Origin: Conus ventricosus
Taxonomy: Eukaryota; Mollusca; Gastropoda; Neogastropoda; Conidae
DNA: 64,000 bases
Reading direction: 5' to 3'
Assembly (NCBI GenBank): GCA_018398815.1
Contig: CM031610.1
Location: 28,750,710-28,814,709 of the forward strand
Every line of letters starts with the position of its first letter. The first letter of the stretch is position 1. Made by a program: the position numbers and the translations under genes. The notes below the pieces were generated by a model, which ran no database searches, was not told the DNA's origin, and saw only the letters and a program-made list of their open reading frames with translations. Below are positions 10,081-22,300 of the stretch, one piece after another.

Positions 10081-11866
10081 CTGCAACACACAATACACAA
10101 CTTGGTCATTAGGTCTGCAGAGTATTTCAGAATTCTGTTAGGTCAGTGAAATTTGGGTGGATTTAGATAGGCATGAATTTTGCAGGAGCCAAACATGCTA
10201 CTGATGCTTACGTATTTGAAATGACAATAACGTGTACAATCACTTAGCTCTGCCTGGCATATCTTTTTATGTGTGTAAAGATTAAAATCTCATAGTCTGA
10301 TGGCTGTGGGGGACAGCAGACTGCTACAGGTTCACCCTGTCTGGATCACAGCATCATGGAAGATGGAGCCCGACCCTCTCTGTCCACACCCTTAACCTTC
10401 CTGAACTGAATCAGGTGCCTGTGTGGGGACTGGACGGAGCAACATTTATCCCACCCAACAAACGGTGGGACCTCATGACTGGCAGACTGGCTGACAAGCC
10501 CTCTACTCATTTCAATGCTGGTCTGGTCCCTCAGTTCCACCTATATGAACTGTTTAAACTTGCGGGCAACATATACTTATCGTGTGCAGTGAAGCAGTTA
10601 GAACAGGTTCACCCTTTCACCAAATAACTCTTCTTTGTTAAGCATGACCCCATCTTCATTCAAGTGTTTTCCCTTTTCCTGCTCTCGCTACCTCCCTACA
10701 ACTGTTCACAACAGCAGAAACACTCGCTCAGTTCATCTTTTTACTAAACCTTGGTTCTACATTATTTACATAAAATTCTTTCCACTATGATCTCATACAA
10801 TCACACAAACATGTTTTCAACTTAACACATCAACAGGTCCTCATGGACTCAAACCTACCTTTTCTTGTCAAGTTTGGCTGCATAAGTGTTGCACAAAATA
10901 TCCGTTTACAAACTTCCCTGGTCTTCACAGATATCTAAGTTTTCTTTCCCAGTTTCGGCCTCAACCAGCCGCAAAATCTTTTCAATTGCTGCAATATGTC
11001 ATTGACTTACAACAACAACAACAACAACAAAAACAAAACAAAAAACCCACAAACCAACCAAAAACTGTGCCTGCGTCCCTCTCAGCAAAAAAACTTGACT
11101 ACTAATCCGTACTCTATCCGGGGAAACATTCCTGAGAAGAAAAGTAAAACAATTCAATCATTAAAAAAAAAATAAAAATAAAAATTAAGAAAGTATCTTT
11201 ATCTAAAGAATATTAATCTTCATCATTTTTTCTCTCTTTTCATTTCTGTTCACCACACCTCCCCTGAGGTTTGCAGAGCCTAAGATAGACCAGTCATGGC
11301 CTCTGCTTTACAGTTGCTTGAATACATCCTCTGTCGTTTAAAAAAAACAAAAAAAACCCTGAGGCATGTGCCCTCGCTAGTTGCTTGAATACATGCTCTG
11401 TCGTTTAAAAAAAAAAAAAAAAAAACCCTGACGTATGTGCCCTCGCTAATGCCTCTTCTAACGACACCATTAACCGGTTTATCCTGCGATTGAAATGCCT
11501 GTCCTACAGGTGATAAACCATCACCACCCTGTGTCATCTGTTTACTACATGTGCAGCATGCATGCATGCTGGATGATTCCTAAGATAGGCCATGGTTCAC
11601 AGAGCCAAGGCACAGGACTTCACAACCCTTCCTTTTCTTTTGTTACCAAAGTGATCTATGTTTCCGCGAACATACCCTTTTCACAAACACACATGAGACC
11701 ACCAGGACTTGGGAGGGGGGGGGGGGGGGGGGGGGGTGCAGGGAAGGTGGAGGGAGGGTGAAGGAGGGGGGAATAGGGAGAGAGGGCTAAGCTTGAATTG
11801 TTCAGCCTTCGCATGATAGAAATGCTCAAAGAATACAACCACAAGAAAGTAGATAATGACAAATAC

Positions 11867-11898
<32 letters not shown>

Positions 11899-12005
11899 TC
11901 AAAATGACCACACAACGCATAGACACAAACACATACACACAAACACATCTGTACATACATACATACAACACACATAAAAACACATACACATACATAAACA
12001 AATAC
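10081..12005. other. RBM28 intron with simple repeats
   Basis: The intron holds AAC-rich and A-run tracts (11007-11060, 11341-11422), a duplicated block of about 68 bp around 11320-11450 (gttgcttgaatacatcctct and gttgcttgaatacatgctct), a G run (11715-11736) and CATA/CA repeats (11868-12000). No exon was recognised. Confidence 0.55.
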
Positions 12006-13062
12006 CAGACCTGTTTACCCCAATTTCGTGTACCTGTAATGTCTCATAAAAAAAACCTGTAATTTCAGAAAAAAAAACTGTAATTTTCATAATCGCAATA
12101 TTTAGCGACTTTTTGCACTTACACATGTATATCAAATGTAAAGCATTTATACCATAATAACAAGACTTTGGTTAATTATACAATTATAGTATTTAATTTT
12201 TAATAACACTTTACTTACCAGTTACCTTCAAATTGTTCAGCTACCAGGCACTCTCAAGTCTGTTTCATGCCTGAACTTGTAAACACCACAACTGGAGTGG
12301 GAGTATCCTTGTATTTCATACACACAAATCACTTTATGATGAAGAAGCCACTCTTGAATACTGTTTATAAGTATACTAATGTTGCAAGTCACTATATGTT
12401 GTTCAGCTAGCAGGCACTCTGAAGTCAAGTTCATGCTTCTTGAACTTGGAAACACCACAATGATAACATCAGACACAGACAATGGCACGTTCATTTTCAC
12501 CAAGGTTTCCGTTACCATTGCTTCTGCCCTTATGACAGACAAATCATCGAACTCCTTTTTGGTATTCTTCTTTTCAGTCGTGAAAAACGATGTCAGTTTC
12601 TGTGAGAACTCGGCATCTTTCTTCGTTTCAACGTACTTCAGGTGTTTTTTCGTTTTGCAGTGTAACTCTATGTCATACTGGCCTGAATGCGCGATAGAAA
12701 AATCCGATGAACAGTAACCACAGAAGGCATACTCTTCGCCAAGTGACGATCTCTGTATTCCAGGCGTCTTCAGGTATGATTCACGGAACTGTTGCCGAAC
12801 TTTTGCAACTTTTGAACATTTGGATGAACCAGCCGTGTGCGCGCGTGTTCGCTTCGTCGCCATCTTTGCAAAGGATAAGACGCAAGGCACGCTGGGAAAC
12901 GCTTCAATGCTGTTTGCCTTTTGACCGGAATCGTAGCAAAAGAAACTTTGCGTTTAAGATTTTTTTTTTTTTTCCCGTAATAATTTTTTTTGGCCGTAAT
13001 TCCCGTAATTTCGATTTTTTCCCGTAAAAATTACGGCAAAATCGTAAGAGTAAACAGGTCTG
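12006..13062 (-). mobile_element. hAT-like element E2 (6-bp TSD)
   Basis: Terminal inverted repeats CAGACCTGTTTAC (12006-12018, 13050-13062) are perfect over 13 bp. The direct repeat AAATAC flanks it at 12000-12005 and 13063-13068. Both subterminal zones are full of CTGTAAT/CCGTAAT motifs (12030-12090 and 12975-13045). It carries an intact zinc-finger ORF and sits in an RBM28 intron. Confidence 0.85.
12237..12863 (-). CDS. E2 zinc-finger-only protein, 208 codons, intact
   Basis: The ORF starts MATKRTRAHT at 12863 and is uninterrupted. A basic N-terminus is followed by a basic-aromatic stretch and a BED-like finger (CGYC, 16 residues, HCKTKKH) around residues 61-86. A segment SFFTTEKK and then VIRAEAMVTETLVKMNVPLS follow, matching the start of the transposase body seen in E3 (GAEALVARFFVEHNIALS). 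After that the similarity stops and a short tail of unknown type closes the ORF. It could act as a DNA-binding repressor of related elements, by analogy with truncated transposases; this is inference. An earlier in-frame ATG at 12890 is possible. Confidence 0.6.
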   Translation of the reverse strand: MATKRTRAHTAGSSKCSKVAKVRQQFRESYLKTPGIQRSSLGEEYAFCGYCSSDFSIAHSGQYDIELHCKTKKHLKYVETKKDAEFSQKLTSFFTTEKKNTKKEFDDLSVIRAEAMVTETLVKMNVPLSVSDVIIVVFPSSRSMNLTSECLLAEQHIVTCNISILINSIQEWLLHHKVICVYEIQGYSHSSCGVYKFRHETDLRVPGS

Positions 13063-13084
13063 AAATACATACACATACATATTC

Positions 13085-13111
13085 ACACACGCACGCACGC
13101 ACGCATGCACG

Positions 13112-13142
<31 letters not shown>
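13085..13142. repeat. CA/GCAC microsatellite
   Basis: A CACG then CA tract ends only about 13 bases from the donor side of the RBM28 exon at 13155. Confidence 0.9.
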
Positions 13143-13154
13143 CTTAGCACTCAC

Positions 13155-13406
13155 CCTCGGCTCAGGTTGCCGAATGGGTCTGTTCATCTTCTGCTGTCTT
13201 TTCTTCTGCTTCTTGCCTGCCTGTGGCTGTGGCTGCTCACGTTTCTTGTGTCGCACTTTGGGACCAAACCTCTTAGGCATGCCCTTAGGGGCTCCGCGGT
13301 GCATGGACTTTGCAATGTGATCCTGGGTCCGGTCTGCTTGCACTTTTGCTTTTTTGGGTTTGGATGTACCAGCCTCTTCTTCCTGCTGTTTCTTTGCGGC
13401 CTGGGC
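13155..13406 (-). CDS. RBM28: RBM28 exon, basic C-terminal region
   Basis: This is a phase 0 exon of 84 codons between acceptor TGCTCATAG and donor CCGAGG/GTGAGT. It is rich in Lys, Arg and Gln and contains KSMHRGAPKGMPKRFGPKVR, resembling the low-complexity basic region after RRM4 in RBM28. The next exon also starts in phase 0. Confidence 0.8.
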
Positions 13407-14308
13407 CTATGAGCACAAAATCACACCAAGTTCACTGACAGGACCAAAATCAATCAATAATCACATTAAAAAAAAAACCAACAAAACAACCTTTTAAGCG
13501 TTGCAGTACAAAATGGTAAAAATGATCAAAGTTATCAAACAGATTAAGTTAAAAAGATTAGATATGTAAAACTGTAAAACGATCAAAGTTACGAAATATA
13601 TGCCTGGTTCAAAACGTTAAATCTTCTGCCAATAATCAGACCAGCTCAACCATGTCAAATCCACAGAAAAAGCAAATAGTCACATCTGCTTTCAGCTCAT
13701 CTGCAAATGGTTTATTGTTATTTCTGCTCTTGCTGACAGGCCACAGATATCTTCTTTATGTTTTCAAGTGGCCATTTGTTTCCTTCTAAAAATCAGCTTT
13801 TCAATTGCTAATTTCTTTCTGTACCAATCGTCTGATTCAGTTTCAATATCATTATCTATTGCACATATATTGCAACACTACTGCACATATATTTCAACAC
13901 TGCCATCAACAGTGACTGGATGAATACCAAAGATTCTGACAACAAAAGCTGAAGACCAACCGACTGTCAATAGTTATTTCGCTCGACATTACCATCAATC
14001 GGAAACGTTGGCATCACCTGTAGTCCTGTTATACTTGTACATTGAACAGAGCTGTACTGATATGGACACTGAATCCTGAACGTTGAACATGACTGCAAAC
14101 CCCCTTTACGCTGGCCCCCAAAGTTGGTTACAAAAAATGATTTTCCATGTTTAGGGGGTTCATAATACAAGAAACCCTAGTCAAAATATTGGGGGTGAAA
14201 AACAAAAATGTGACAAGTCAAAAAAGAGAGAACATGAAGTCAACAGGTGGACCAATTCATATAAAATGAAGGTAAGAGCTTTTTTCACCACTATTTTCTT
14301 GAGAGATC

Positions 14309-14370
<62 letters not shown>

Positions 14371-14395
14371 TGTGTATATGTGTGTGTGTGTGTGC

Positions 14396-14427
<32 letters not shown>

Positions 14428-14736
14428 ATGTGTCTGTGTGTTTGTGTATGTGTGTGTATGTGTATGTGTCTGTGTGCATGTGTCTGTGTGTGTGCATGTG
14501 TGCATGCATGTGCGTATGCCTGTGTGCATGCGCAAAAGTGTTTGACATCCCCCCCTCCCTGTAAGTCATATAAAGCATTTCTGTTTTTTTCATTTATACA
14601 TAAGTGTGTGGCCCAAGTTAGTACAAAGGACTCTCGTGGGAAATTAATTCTAGGTCTGTGAAGATGGGAGCTTGTGAGTGCAAAACATCTGAGGTAAGCC
14701 AATTTGTCTCTACAAGCAGGAACATGTCCCACTCAC
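13407..14736. other. RBM28 intron, no exon recognised
   Basis: A/T-rich intron with a short direct repeat near 13870-13905 and a GT microsatellite at 14311-14510. Cys-Val and Thr-His ORFs here come from the dinucleotide repeat. Confidence 0.55.
14311..14510. repeat. (GT)n microsatellite, interrupted
   Basis: A long GT tract decays on its 3' side into GTAT/GCATGT variants. Confidence 0.92.
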
Positions 14737-14811
14737 CTTGCTCTTCTCCAGCCTCTTCTGTTTGGCCTCCAGAGCCTTCCTGTTCTCTAGAGAGAACTCC
14801 ACAATTGGCCT
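14737..14811 (-). CDS. RBM28: RBM28 exon, end of RRM4
   Basis: Exactly 25 codons, RPIVEFSLENRKALEAKQKR and five more residues, between acceptor TTCCCCCAG and donor AAG/GTGAGT. RPIVEFSLE is the most diagnostic peptide of RBM28 after RRM4. Confidence 0.9.
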
Positions 14812-16204
14812 CTGGGGGAACATAGTGAGAGGACATCCAAATACATGTCCAAATTATACAGAGTACACACACACACACACACACACACTCACACATCTAA
14901 GACCACATACAGTGAACAAACATAAAACGATGAAATGAAAAAAGCTATGACTACAGTCAGTCAGTCAGTCATTCCCCTGACCGCTGGGGTCGTTGGGGGA
15001 TGTGATGAGGCAGCCGGCGTTCCTCTCGAGGCTCTTCTGTTTGTAGCTGTCGTGAGGAGATCTGGCATGGTCATTTTGGTCCAGTCTTTTATATTATCCG
15101 ACCAACTGACGACTACACATCCATCTAATTCACAATTTGTTGAAAGATGTTTAATAAAAACAAACACATACACACAAACACATAATACATTTAAACCCCT
15201 AAGCAAAAACTCTGTAAACATGCATCAAATCATTTCCCAATAAAAGACTCCCTCGTTCATAAGTATATGTATTTGTCCATGTATGTATTGTAGTGGTATA
15301 AGTAGTTCCTTTTTAATCATGTTTTCACAAAATGCCGTGCAGCAGTCTCTTGAAATATTCTTCACAAATCTAACCACCACCACCGCCCACCTCCCCCCCA
15401 AAAAAGACAACACTGTAAAGCTCACAACTGTGACTTAAAATAATGATGAGATGCTTCCTAGCAATACATTCATATTGATGAACGACTGTCTATCTGGTTC
15501 TCAATCTCATGACGTAACTTCCAACCACCACATGACATTTAAAAACTGTTCTGCTCTTCATGCCATATCTGATCACGTTGTCGCACAATGTGCAGATGGC
15601 CTGGCACTCCTGATTTATCTTGCAGACAGAAATCTCCCACTCTGATCTTCACTTTACGACTGTGTCTTTACTATGCGACACACTCGTTGCCTTGACATCT
15701 TTCTGCAGCCACTTACTGTCACACTTGTTTTTCACAAAGTTATTGACCTGTGAGGACAAAACTTTCTCACTTTCAGCAGTACCACAGAACATCTTGACAA
15801 ATTCAAACAGGAAAAGACAATATGGCGCTAGACATAATCACCAAATGGCACCTTCCAGTGATAAGCAATTACTTCCCCTTACATATCAGGAAGCCGCACT
15901 TATCTTTTCAATGTGGTCTAGTACAAAAGGCAGAGGCAGGGGGACATCCAATGGAAGATAATCTCATATATCTGAGAATGAATTGGTTATGAATGAAATC
16001 TATGGTCGGAGTTCTAGCTTGCTAAAATAAAGCCTGATAAATGCATACCCCATACGCCAATCTCACCATCCCATCCTCACCGTGCCAAAATGGATTTATA
16101 CCGATCTCAAAAATAATTCCCGAGGTAGCTAAATCAGCGGAATTCCATCAAACACAGCACACTTCTTATGCCTGAAAGACAAACATACACGCACACACAC
16201 ACAG

Positions 16205-16243
<39 letters not shown>

Positions 16244-16267
16244 CACAGAGTAACACAGCAAACATAC
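14812..16267. other. RBM28 intron with possible repeat fragments
   Basis: It includes a CA tract (14866-14890), a G/C-rich patch at 14980-15080 that may be an old repeat, and a minus-strand segment near 15460-15840 whose pieces (C-T-L-C-D-N-V-I) faintly recall a transposon zinc finger. None is firm. A CA tract at 16191-16242 lies next to the RRM4 exon. Confidence 0.45.
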
Positions 16268-16414
16268 CCTGTGGTCCCCAAACACTGTGCTGTTGTTCAG
16301 GTCTCGCAGAGCCTTCAGTGCATGCTCGTGTGTAGAGAAATTGACGAAGGCGTATCCCAGCGACTTGGCCACGCCAGCTTGGTTGGTTCTTGCCAAGTCA
16401 CGCATCACTCGGCA
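16268..16414 (-). CDS. RBM28: RBM28 exon, RRM4 second half (RNP1)
   Basis: 49 codons in phase 0, from CRVMRDLARTNQAG through SLGYAFVNFS to NNSTVFGDHR, between acceptor TTACGACAG and donor AGG/GTATGT. The RNP1-like motif SLGYAFVNF and the segment HEHALKALRDLNN align with RRM4 of RBM28, including the conserved C-R-V-M-R-D-L. Confidence 0.92.
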
Positions 16415-17227
16415 CTGTCGTAAGATTATAACAGGCATCTCAGAGATACTCCACACACTGGCATCCAAAGGAACCCGAGCTGCACTGCTCTCCGGTGTAG
16501 TACAATGTAACAAGTTGTGTTGCACGGGACTGTCTTCAATGTGGTGCCTGATGCAGTAATGCAGGTACTGTGCTTTGCTGCACTGTACTTAACTGTGCAG
16601 CACCCTCTTGGAAGGATATACTGTACCACAATTTGGTGTCACAGTAACACCTTCCAAATAAACACAGCAACCTCTTGGAAGGATATACTGTACCACAATT
16701 TGGTGTCACAGTAACACCTTCCAAGTAAACACACCTTCTCTTAAACATCACTGTGTACTGTCAGAACAATGCATTCAAATCACAGAAATCATCTTTAAAC
16801 ACCTAAATTTGGGCTTACTTTTTAGAATTTATTTTCTCAGAAAATCTGAAGCCAACAATGACTGTATTTTTGCTGTGATATCTCTTATCTTTCTGATCAC
16901 CAGTGTCCCAAAAGTCAAAATAATCACAGCATCCTTTGAAGATGCAGGAAAAGGGTCTACTATAAAAAAAAAACCATTCCCTTCATGTCTCCCCCCTGTG
17001 GCCCACAAACAAACGCAGGTTGGTTGACTTCTCCTCAAATTAATCAATGTAATCAACTGTTACTGGTTTGCTATTCAAGTTGTGTCATGTACTATGGAGT
17101 GAATGTGCACTCTGAAACCACTGACTGAGAATCCTCCCACTACTTCAGTCATACCAACAAAAGATCAAACTATCTACTAAGGATTTCTGGAGGTCATGCA
17201 CTGTGTGGCCATGTTGAGCAGGAATGG
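16415..17227. other. RBM28 intron where the RRM4 5' exon was sought
   Basis: Besides the 65-bp duplication nothing coding is supported. The exon for the first half of RRM4 (expected to carry an RNP2 motif) was looked for here and up to 26.68 kb and not recognised. Confidence 0.5.
16607..16735. repeat. 65-bp tandem duplication
   Basis: cctcttggaaggatatactg and the bases after it, through ccttccaa, occur twice in direct order with nearly no change. The unit itself begins and ends with complementary ttggaagg/ccttccaa, so each copy could form a stem. Confidence 0.85.
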
Positions 17228-17233
17228 AGTAAT

Positions 17234-18829
17234 CAGACCTGCCAACCCCCTAAGAGACCAATGAGTAAGAATTGAAGCTCAGTGAGGCAGAAATGTGTAA
17301 TTTCTGAGAGCTAAGAGTAATCGAGCGCGACATTTACCTTTTTTCAAACAAACACGATGTGATGAAATTGTTCACACAATTTTTGTGAACTTTACTTTTC
17401 TTCAAAAACAAGCTTTTCTTTTAAGTGTCGCAAGAAATCTCTACAAATTATGAAAATGTAGAATACACTGGAAACACACACAAATCCCCTAAACCATCAT
17501 GGCATGGCACACCAAGGCTTGATAGTGCGCCAGAAACAACCTAAAAAATTGGAAATGAAATGAGGCAGGGAACAGTAAACAATAAACAGTAAACAAGTGG
17601 GGTAACGTTTGCTCCCATTTTATAAGGAAACCTAACACAAAGTAACTTTTATTCAAGACTGGCACAACCTTTTAAACTTGAATAAGGTCAGACAAATACA
17701 CATAGACGAACAATCTTATCTAATAGTGGGGGAAAAAAACAAGCGCAGGTCAACAACTCGACTGTCTTGATAGTAATGACTTGGCAAAGATTTGAACTTG
17801 AGGAGGGGGGGGGGGGGGGGGGGGGGGGGGGAGTTTGAAGATGGAGAAACTGGGAACATGAAATTAAGAAAATACATAACCTAAAAAATGTTCTCCCCTG
17901 TTGATGATTCTGTGCATGTGGGGTTGGCTATCAGCTCAGTGGTGATTGTGTCATTTTCTAAGTATCGCACCACCCCAGGAAAGAATTTGTCCCCTCCCCC
18001 CTCCTGACTTCCATCAGTCCCCAACACAAACGGTCCATTCTGCAGTCGAGATGCAGCAGCAGTTAAGCCTTCCATGAGAAGGGTCCTTACAATGTGTGTT
18101 GTCTTTGTTCGACCGCTCTTAAACTGTTTGGCGATCTCCGAATCTGAGAACGCTCCTGTAAAAAGCTGGGATGCATGGTCGGCTGCGCTAAGAGCGATGT
18201 TGTGCTCGACGAAAAATCTGGCCACCAATGCTTCAGCCCCAATTACCCTTTTCCTAATTTCATCCTCTTTTGAGGTGTCTACAGTCTGAAAAAAGTGTTG
18301 ACGCTGGAAGAATTCGGCGCGTTAGTGGAATCGATGTGTTTGCGTGACTCGAGGTGACGCTTCACATCCACATTCCCGCGATTGGAAATTGTGAAGTCCG
18401 ACTCGCAAGTGGTACACCGTGCACAATTTACACCTTTAGCCGAAGGTCGTATGCAGGGGAACTTTTCCGAGTATTCTTTTCGGAACTTTTGACCAAGTTT
18501 TTTTCTTTTTCGCATCTTGTCCAAAACTTTCTACTCCACGTTTCGACGTTTTCGTAGCTAAAACTTCAAAAAGACGCCAACTTCGCTGAATGGTAAAGAT
18601 GGTGAAACGAACTGCGCATGACCGGAAACGCTTCTTGAAGATCACTGGTTATACGCACGGCGCCGTGCGTGTCTGTACATAAGCCGATTTTTTCGTCCGT
18701 TTTTTTTTGTTTTTTTTGTTGTTGTTGAAAACTTTCAATGCGTAATTTTTTTGCTAAATGCGTAAGGGCGTAAGAATTATCACTTGGGCGTAATAAATTA
18801 CGCGAAATGCGTAATGGTTGGCAGGTCTG
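17234..18829 (-). mobile_element. hAT-like element E3 (6-bp TSD)
   Basis: Terminal inverted repeats CAGACCTGCCAACC (17234-17247, 18816-18829) are perfect over 14 bp and flanked by AGTAAT at 17228-17233 and 18830-18835. The right subterminal zone repeats GCGTAA many times (18730-18815), and the left side has GTGTAAT and AGTAA variants. A G27 run interrupts it at 17805-17831. It carries the longest transposase remnant of the five elements. Confidence 0.85.
17881..18520 (-). pseudogene. E3 zinc finger plus transposase N-terminal region
   Basis: The first segment (18520-18285) has a basic start, CTTC, 16 residues and HLESRKH. After one frameshift near 18285 the frame continues as GAEALVARFFVEHNIALS, then IAKQFKSGRTKTTHIVR and FVLGTDGSQ, and stops at 17881. 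The order BED finger, helical segment, S-G-R-T-K and an early D-G-S is that of hAT-like transposase N-termini; the remaining catalytic part is absent. Confidence 0.6.
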
Positions 18830-18859
18830 AGTAATGCTTCTTGAGGGATATCAGAACAT

Positions 18860-19145
18860 GAGATGGCAACAGCAGAAGACATTAACAATGCTCAACAGTG
18901 ATCAAGTTGAGGATTCCATTCTCTAATGGCTAGAGGGGCAGTAAACTGTTAGAGGTCCATGCTCTCTAGGGCACAACATCCCTTTCTTTCTGCTGCCTTA
19001 AGCTTTCCTGGCATGAATCAGGTAACCATTTTCTGCTGGGTGGACAGAGAAGGTTTTGAAGCTGTGAAAATCTGATTTCATGCTTGGTTCAAACTCACAA
19101 CTCTCTGCTTGGCAGACTAACACTCTAACCATTTGACTGTGATAG
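18860..19145 (-). repeat. tRNA-derived SINE (minus)
   Basis: On the minus strand AATGGTTAGAGTGTTAGTCT is followed by GAGTTTGAACC, an A-box and B-box pair at tRNA-like distance. An unrelated body runs to about 18860, just outside the target duplication of E3. It is not a functional tRNA because the cloverleaf ends are not there. Confidence 0.55.
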
Positions 19146-19278
19146 CGTATATTACAACAACCACCACAAAGTTCAGTGAATATGGTCAGTGCATAATGAC
19201 TAACGTTATCATGATGGTTGGAACAGTTACAAGGTTGAAATGAAGTTACAATAGAGATAACCATATTTGTAAAGAAGT

Positions 19279-19335
19279 GTGTGTGTGTGTGCGTGTGTGT
19301 GAGTTCGAATGTGTGTGTGTGTATGTGAGTTTGAG
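19279..19335. repeat. GT microsatellite
   Basis: An interrupted GT tract merges into GA and then into the GAAC tail of the LINE. Confidence 0.85.
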
Positions 19336-19349
19336 ACAGAGAGAGAGAG

Positions 19350-22300
19350 AACGAACGAACGAACGAACGAAATTTTATTTTACCAGGGTAATGAGATAAG
19401 CAAATGGCGTATGCTTTTTTTCACCAGCCCTGGGGGAAAAAAAAAAGAAGAAAAAAAAAAGCACATGGACAACACACAAGTCAATATGGCAAAAAAGAGG
19501 AAAAGTGAATACACTAAGTCAACTTGCAAACTGTAAGAAGTAACAGACTAATACTACAAAAGCAAAGACAAAATCATGCAAGCATCCATATGCGCGTGCG
19601 CGCGCTCACACACACACACACAACACACACGCACATATGAAGGAATTGATCTATGACAACATCAGCAATCTGTACAGTACTGTTTAAACATAACAATGGT
19701 CACAATGTCTGTTATATTCTTTCTTTCGCATTATATGCATGAAGAGAAATATCATGTTTAAAATATGTAGTGTACTTTTTAAAAAGTTTTTAGTGCCTGA
19801 AGAGAAATGCTTTGTAAGCTGATTTAAACGAGCTAATGCTTTCTTTATCTTTCACGTAATTTGGTAAGGAGTTCCAAAGGGCCCCTCCTGAATAGGCGAG
19901 ACTTGTTTTTAAAAGATCAATTCTGGGTTTTCTCATTACAATATTGTTCGTGTATCTTGATTGATTTCGCGGAAATCGTTTGTGGTTAGTGTACAAGGGA
20001 GCAAATCCGTTCATTATTCGATACATTACAACGGCTTTGTTAAACTGTAGTTTATACGATAATGGAAAGATCTCCAGCGCTAAAGTAGTCTTCAGTCATC
20101 AAACTGGTAGTTTTTAAAAGTACTAACTTCAGAGTAGCGTTTATAAATCCTGTTTAGATATCTTAATGTGTTTGCACTGCATTGATATAGAGTGTTGACG
20201 CATAATCGATAGATGATGAAATAAATGCATGAAAGAATTTCTTTCGAGCTGTAACATCGAGGAAATTCTTAATTTTTAAAAGTTGAAATAACTTTTGGGA
20301 AATACGTTTGCAATAAACTATCAATATGGGGTGACCAGGAAAGATTATTGTCGATAGTAACACCAAGAACTTTGTGTGTATCAACTTCATGAATGACTGT
20401 ACTACCTATGTGTATAGAAGGCAGACTGAAGGTTATTTTTTGCGTTTTTGTCGCGAAGTTATTATCATGTATTTAGTTTTTTGGTCGTTCAAGACATGTG
20501 GTTCAGCTCAGTCCAATCAATTAAGTTACTAACTTGTTCTGCAGAGTTGTAGATAATTGCTTCAAATTAGAATGGCTCGATGAATAGACGTATCATCTGC
20601 AAACAGTTCACATATGCCTCCCGTAACGTATAAGGGAAGTATCATTAATATAGAGAGAAAAAGTAGTGGACCAAGAACGGATTCCTTGGGGAACACCAGA
20701 TGTTTGTGTCTGGAATTTGGATTGTTGGTTACCCAAGAAAACCTTGTGATGCGGTTAGAAAGAAAAGATGTAAGAAGAGAAAGAGTTTCGTCGGAAAGTC
20801 TATATAAGGCTAGCTTACGTAGCAGCAAATTATGGTCAATGATGTCGAAAGCTTGCAAGTCAACGAACAATACTCCCGTGAATTTGTTGTCATTGATATT
20901 AACGAGCCAATCCTCCACTAGGTTAGTTAAAGCAGTGTGGCAATGAATGGTTTCTCTAAATCCTGATTGATTGGGATTGAAGCAAATTGTTCTCCGAAAC
21001 ATGTGACATTAGATGTTTATAGACATGTTTCTCCAAAGGTTTCGACAGGACTGATAATATTGAAATATGGTCTGTAATTTGATGGGTTAGTTTCATCTCC
21101 AGATTTATAGATAGGAACAATTTTTTGGCTTGTTTAAGAATATAAGGAAAATAGCTTTTGTCAATGACAGAGATTGTACAAATAAGTTAAAGAATCTGTG
21201 ATGATAGGAGCACATGATTTAAGAATCTTACCATCTAAATTATCAAGGCCACGTGTACCTGTCTGCTTGAGTTGTGTAAGATGAACGTAAACGTCAAAAC
21301 ACCATAATAGGAGGAACGACAGCGTCTGATGTTATATTTTTAGAATAACAAAATTCTTTTAGTAGCTCGAGATTATTTAAATAGGACCTATCATTTGTTA
21401 TAGTTGAGGAAGATATTATTAGAAAAATGGTGATTTAAATCATCAGTTGAAAGCCCTTTAATAGAGGCAGACATTTTATGGACTTTCTTTTTTGTGAGAA
21501 TGTTAATAGCTTTCCAAATCGACTTAGAATTATTAGAACCTTCCAATACAGATCTCGGAGTATTCTTTTTCGCTGAACGTAACATTGCCGTAACTTTATT
21601 TCGTTGTTTTTTGAAATCTTGAAATTGTTTTGCTTTTTTTAACAGCATGTCTCTTTCACGCATCGCATCTTGGATGACATCAGTCAACAAGGAGGCTTGG
21701 GGGAATGTTTAACTCTTTTGTTTATAAAGGGAGCATGTTTGTCATACATATAAGTAAATGACTTGTGCCAGAATTGAAATGCTTCATCAGGATCAGTGAC
21801 CTGATACACGTTTGGTAAAGATGAATGAGCTAAGTCGAAAAAGAATGCGTCTTTATCAAGTTAGCAAAAGATCTATAGGTAATAACTTTGTGTCCAGGCT
21901 TGGGAATTTTTGTGCCTTTCCTGAACCATAGTAAGGCAAACAGGTAGGTGATCACTGCAGCCACAAGGTGGAGAACACACTTCTACATGTTTTGTTGTGT
22001 GTGTGCTATAAATGTGATCAATCAGTGTTTCAGAAAGCGGAGAGTAGTATTCTAGTGGGCGTTTCATTAATTGATGAAGTCCAAAATTCTCAACTGTTTG
22101 GATCCATCGATGATTGGGCTTTAAAAGATCAATGTTAAAATCACCGAGAAGGATGATTTCATTGTCATTGGTGTTACATCTTCAAGCATATCATTAAATT
22201 TGTTGACCCATTCTATATGTTCGGCGGGGTTTCTGTAAATGAATCCAATGAATAATGGCTTGTTTCTTTTTAGATTGATTTCGACCCATATACATTTCTA

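Noticed and set aside
10285..10625. Possible SINE or coding fragment downstream of the last RBM28 intron boundary
   Set aside because: Some wording recalls a molluscan SINE, but no A-box, B-box or ends could be placed.
14313..14565. Cys-Val and Thr-His repeat ORFs over GT/CA tracts here and elsewhere
   Set aside because: Any long dinucleotide tract is open in two frames. No other gene signals accompany them.
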